The translations under genes were made by a program, and so were the position numbers. From the NCBI GenBank assembly GCA_934486615.1, contig CAKSQO010000001.1, positions 62,001-126,000 of the forward strand: 64,000 nucleotides of DNA, in the 5' to 3' direction. This document shows, piece after piece, positions 61,264 through 64,000 of the stretch. This stretch comes from an uncultured Eubacteriales bacterium (GTDB lineage Bacteria; Bacillota; Clostridia; Oscillospirales; Acutalibacteraceae). Each line of letters begins with the position of its first letter. The first letter of the stretch is position 1. The notes beneath the pieces are model-generated. The model made no database searches, was not told the origin of the DNA, and worked only from the letters and a program-made list of their open reading frames with translations.

Positions 61264-61950
61264 TTATAATCTCGCAATCACTTTAGGCACTTCGAGCAAG
61301 TCGGACACGGTGGCTGTGGGGGTGACGGGGGTGGTGTTTGCGGATTTACGGGGGTTGAACCAGACGGTGGGAATTCCGAAGGCTTCGCCGCCTTTTATAT
61401 CAGAGGTCAGACTGTCGCCGACGATTGCGGTATTGGCTTTATTCGCGCCTGAGATGTGCTCAAGGCAATAGGCGAAAAACTCGCGCGACGGCTTTTCGGA
61501 GCCGACCTCTTCGGAGAGAAAATAGTCGCTGATAAAGCTGTCAAGGTCGGAGCTTGCGATGCGCCCGCGCTGAATTTTACGAAAGCCGTTCGACGCGATG
61601 AACAGGCGATAGGTGCCGTGCAGCTGCTCGAGCATTTCGTGCGCGTGGTTTACATAATAATGGCCATGTGAGAGAAAGCCGGCGTAAATATCGCTCGCTT
61701 TCAGCGGGTCGAGATCGGCACCCAGCTCTTTGAACAGCAGCTCGTAGCGGCGCACTCTGATGCGGTCGCGCGTCAGTTCACCAAGCTCGAGCAGCTTCCA
61801 CTGCGCCTGATTTATCGAGCTGTAGAGACTGACAATCTCGTCGGTAGGCTCAATCCCAAGCTCGCGCAAGGTCTTGCTGACTGCTACGGCTTCAGCTTTT
61901 TTAAAGTCGAAAATCGTATCATCGAGATCGAGCAGAATGTTCTTTATCAT
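61264..61950 (-). CDS. yjjG: YjjG-family HAD phosphatase (noncanonical pyrimidine nucleotidase)
   Basis: This 228-residue HAD class IA phosphatase matches the YjjG pattern: motif I LLDLDDTIFDF (Asp8 nucleophile, Asp10), helical cap, motif II IASNGFRKIQ, motif III Lys in SEKPSREFFAY, and motif IV VGDSLTSDIKGG. YjjG dephosphorylates noncanonical pyrimidine nucleotides; the in vivo substrate here is assumed. It lies 64 bp after icd on the same strand. Confidence 0.9.
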   Translation of the reverse strand: MIKNILLDLDDTIFDFKKAEAVAVSKTLRELGIEPTDEIVSLYSSINQAQWKLLELGELTRDRIRVRRYELLFKELGADLDPLKASDIYAGFLSHGHYYVNHAHEMLEQLHGTYRLFIASNGFRKIQRGRIASSDLDSFISDYFLSEEVGSEKPSREFFAYCLEHISGANKANTAIVGDSLTSDIKGGEAFGIPTVWFNPRKSANTTPVTPTATVSDLLEVPKVIARL

Positions 61951-62013
61951 AAATGAAACTCCTAAAATTCAAGCCGCGCAGGCGAGAGGTCCGCGCGGCT
62001 TTTGCAATTTAAA

Positions 62014-63228
62014 CTACAGCTTCTTCGCAAGGCGGACGTTGACCTCTTTGAGGAAGTCCTCGGTGTTGACCTTGCGCTTGTTTGCGAGGGTCGAGAGCAG
62101 ATAGAGGTCGCCGGTCATAACTCCGTCCTCGATAGTCTCAACAGTCGCGGCTTCGAGCTTGTCGGCGAAGTCGCACAGCTCGGGGGTCGAGTCAAGCTCG
62201 CCGCGCTTTCTCAGCGCGCCCGTCCACGCGAACAGGGTAGCGACGCTGTTGGTCGAGGTCTCCTCGCCCTTGAGGTGCTTGTAGTAGTGGCGCTGAACAG
62301 TGCCGTGCGCGGCCTCGTACTCGTAAACGCCGTCGGGGGAGACGAGCACGCTCGTCATCATCGCAAGGCTGCCGTAAGCGGTTGCAACCATATCGGACAT
62401 AACGTCGCCGTCGTAGTTCTTGCACGCCCAGATGTAGCCGCCGTTGGAGCGAATAACGCGCGCGACAGCATCGTCGATGAGGGTGTAGAAATATTCGATT
62501 CCCGCGGCTGCGAACTTGTCCTTATACTCGCTCTCGAATATCTCGGCGAAGATGTCCTTGAAGCGGTGATCATACTTCTTGGAAATGGTGTCCTTGGTGG
62601 CAAACCAGATGTCCTGCCTGGTATCGAGCGCATAGTTGAAGCAGCTGCGTGCAAAGCTCGATATGGACTTGTCGGTGTTGTGCAGACCCTGAATAATGCC
62701 GTCGGTGCCCTTGAACTCATGAATGAGTGAGCGCGTCTCGTTGCCGTCCTTATCGGTGCAGACAAGCTCGCACCTGCTGCCGTCGGGCACCTGCATCTCG
62801 GTGTTCTTGTACACGTCGCCGTAGGCGTGACGGGCGATTGTGATAGGCTTGGTCCACGTCGGAATATAGGGGGTGATGCCCTTTACGATTATCGGCGCGC
62901 GGAACACGGTGCCGTCGAGAATGGCGCGGATTGTGCCGTTGGGCGACTTCCACATCTCTTTTAAGTCATACTCGGTCATACGCGCGGCGTTCGGCGTGAT
63001 GGTTGCGCACTTGACGGCAACGCCGTATTTTTTGGTTGCTTCGGCGGAGTCGACGGTGACCTGATCGTTCGTCTCGTTTCTGTGCTCAAGGCCGAGGTCG
63101 TAATACTCGGTTTTGAGGTCAATGTAGGGGGTGAGCAGAATATCCTTTATCATTTTCCAGATAATTCTGGTCATTTCGTCGCCGTCCATTTCGACAAGCG
63201 GAGTTTTCATCTGAATTTTGTCCGACAC
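62014..63228 (-). CDS. icd: NADP-dependent isocitrate dehydrogenase (eukaryote-like subfamily)
   Basis: This 404-residue enzyme oxidises isocitrate to 2-oxoglutarate and CO2, making NADPH. The N-terminus VEMDGDEMTRIIWKMIK and the block NGTIRAILDGTVFRAPII belong to the dimeric subfamily II type common in eukaryotes and some Firmicutes and Bacteroidetes. Substrate Arg residues and the Asp metal ligands (NYDGDVMSD) are seen, and the coenzyme region is EAAHGTVQRHYYKH. It starts 14 bp past the aconitase stop, so the two form an operon that supplies 2-oxoglutarate for glutamate. Confidence 0.96.
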   Translation of the reverse strand: MSDKIQMKTPLVEMDGDEMTRIIWKMIKDILLTPYIDLKTEYYDLGLEHRNETNDQVTVDSAEATKKYGVAVKCATITPNAARMTEYDLKEMWKSPNGTIRAILDGTVFRAPIIVKGITPYIPTWTKPITIARHAYGDVYKNTEMQVPDGSRCELVCTDKDGNETRSLIHEFKGTDGIIQGLHNTDKSISSFARSCFNYALDTRQDIWFATKDTISKKYDHRFKDIFAEIFESEYKDKFAAAGIEYFYTLIDDAVARVIRSNGGYIWACKNYDGDVMSDMVATAYGSLAMMTSVLVSPDGVYEYEAAHGTVQRHYYKHLKGEETSTNSVATLFAWTGALRKRGELDSTPELCDFADKLEAATVETIEDGVMTGDLYLLSTLANKRKVNTEDFLKEVNVRLAKKL

Positions 63229-63241
63229 TGGAATTGCCTCC

Positions 63242-64000
63242 TTATTTTGTGAGGTTAGCTTTGGTGTAGCTGAGCAGGCCGCCCGCGAGGATTATATCCT
63301 TGGTGCGCTCGGTCAGCTCACACTTGCAGACGATCTTGTCGCCCGTGGTTTTGTTCACAACAACGAGGTCGTCGCCGTTGTTGACGTGCTCAACGACGTT
63401 CTCAAGCGTCAGCTCGTCGCCGAGGCTTATCTTATCGTAATCGGCCTCATTTGCGAAAGTCAGCGGAAGAATGCCAGCATTGATGAGGTTCGAGCGGTGA
63501 ATTCGCGCGAACGACTTGACGAGCACGGCTTTTACGCCGAGATAGAGCGGAGCGAGCGCCGCGTGCTCACGCGACGAGCCCTGACCGTAGTTTGCGCCGC
63601 CGACGATGATGCTCTTGCCGAGCGCTTTTGCGCGCGCGGGGAACTCGGGGTCGCAGACGGTGAAGCAGTACTGCGAGATTGCGGGAATGTTCGAGCGCAG
63701 CGGCAGAATCTTCGCGCCCGCAGGCATAATATGATCTGTGGTGATATTGTCGCCGACCTTCAGCGAGCACTCGCAATCGATGTTATCGTCGAGCGGAGCG
63801 GTCGTCGGGAACGGCTTGATGTTCGGCCCGCGCAGGATCTCGACTTTGTCGGCGTCCTCGGGAGCGCAGGGAGGAACTATCATATTATCGTTGATGCTGA
63901 ACTCCTCGGGAAGCTCAAATGGCGGCATTTCGCCCAGCTCGCGCGGGTCAACAAGGCAGCCTGCGACAGCGCTTGCGGCGGCAACTTCGGGCGAGACAAG
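63242..64000 (-). CDS. acnA: Aconitate hydratase, 3' part (cut by the window edge)
   Basis: Aconitase interconverts citrate and isocitrate with a 4Fe-4S cluster. The visible 252 codons are the C-terminal part and run open to the window edge. ASAVAGCLVDPRELG (upstream of an internal ATG at 63928), VGDNITTDHIMPAG, GGANYGQGSSREHAAL (substrate Arg), and KSFARIHRSNLINAGILPL form the swivel domain. The cluster Cys residues lie outside the window. The stop precedes icd by 13 bp. AcnA versus mitochondrial-type aconitase is not settled by this part. Confidence 0.93.
   Translation of the reverse strand, partial: LVSPEVAAASAVAGCLVDPRELGEMPPFELPEEFSINDNMIVPPCAPEDADKVEILRGPNIKPFPTTAPLDDNIDCECSLKVGDNITTDHIMPAGAKILPLRSNIPAISQYCFTVCDPEFPARAKALGKSIIVGGANYGQGSSREHAALAPLYLGVKAVLVKSFARIHRSNLINAGILPLTFANEADYDKISLGDELTLENVVEHVNNGDDLVVVNKTTGDKIVCKCELTERTKDIILAGGLLSYTKANLTK

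Overview
The window looks like chromosomal DNA from a GC-rich, spore-forming, anaerobic gut Clostridia bacterium, most likely of the Oscillospiraceae/Ruminococcaceae type. This is inferred from gene content, not from a database match. The pointers are GerA-family germination genes, a class A RNase P RNA, a T-box on thrS, Firmicutes-type DnaD plus DnaC/DnaI-like genes, an EndoA-type toxin, a bile salt hydrolase-like gene, and mgl and nag sugar operons.

Layout. 1-7349: acpS (cut by the window edge), nnr, a lipoprotein, ndoA, a HAD phosphatase, rpmB, and a two-gene germination operon whose second gene appears to fuse GerAB and GerAC. 7350-10675: a repeat-bearing gap, serC-serA and a nitroreductase. 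10719-12959: a visibly AT-richer block holding a kdpE 3' fragment, a frameshifted lgt and two half-size chromate transporter genes; it looks horizontally acquired. 13469-15803: a polar amino acid ABC transporter. 15971-22547 (minus strand): a leucine-rich-repeat lipoprotein, thrS under a T-box, rnpB, and a glycosyltransferase-dnaD-dnaC operon. 22632-26841: an AraC regulator divergent from nagB-nagA-ROK kinase. 27143-31968 (minus): cdsA, a lipid kinase, an IS-ftsH chimera and a second amino acid ABC transporter. 32138-37032: SGNH hydrolase, ilvE with a leader attenuator, a DNA-deoxyinosine glycosylase-like gene, a small DUF protein and the bile salt hydrolase. 37293-48567: mglBAC, a B-repeat membrane protein, a YesN/YesM two-component system with its own sugar-binding protein, aldo/keto reductase, a DUF1003 protein and a LysR regulator. 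49006-52641: iron alcohol dehydrogenase behind a Rex-like operator, then a LysR regulator divergent from an aminotransferase. 52816-59073: a complete F1Fo ATP synthase operon except that no separate delta gene exists. 59217-64000: relQ, a prophage-type protein fragment, an IS scrap, and yjjG, icd and aconitase on the minus strand.

The most unusual observations are three domain rearrangements in core machines. Delta-like sequence is fused to the front of ATP synthase alpha. The c subunit carries a signal peptide and an acidic leader. GerAB and GerAC lie in one polypeptide. There is also genome-decay evidence: a 5-bp repeat expansion that frameshifts lgt, and an IS end joined in frame to the FtsH C-terminus with the zinc-binding HEXXH lost. 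All functional calls rest on reading motifs and gene order by eye; no search was run.
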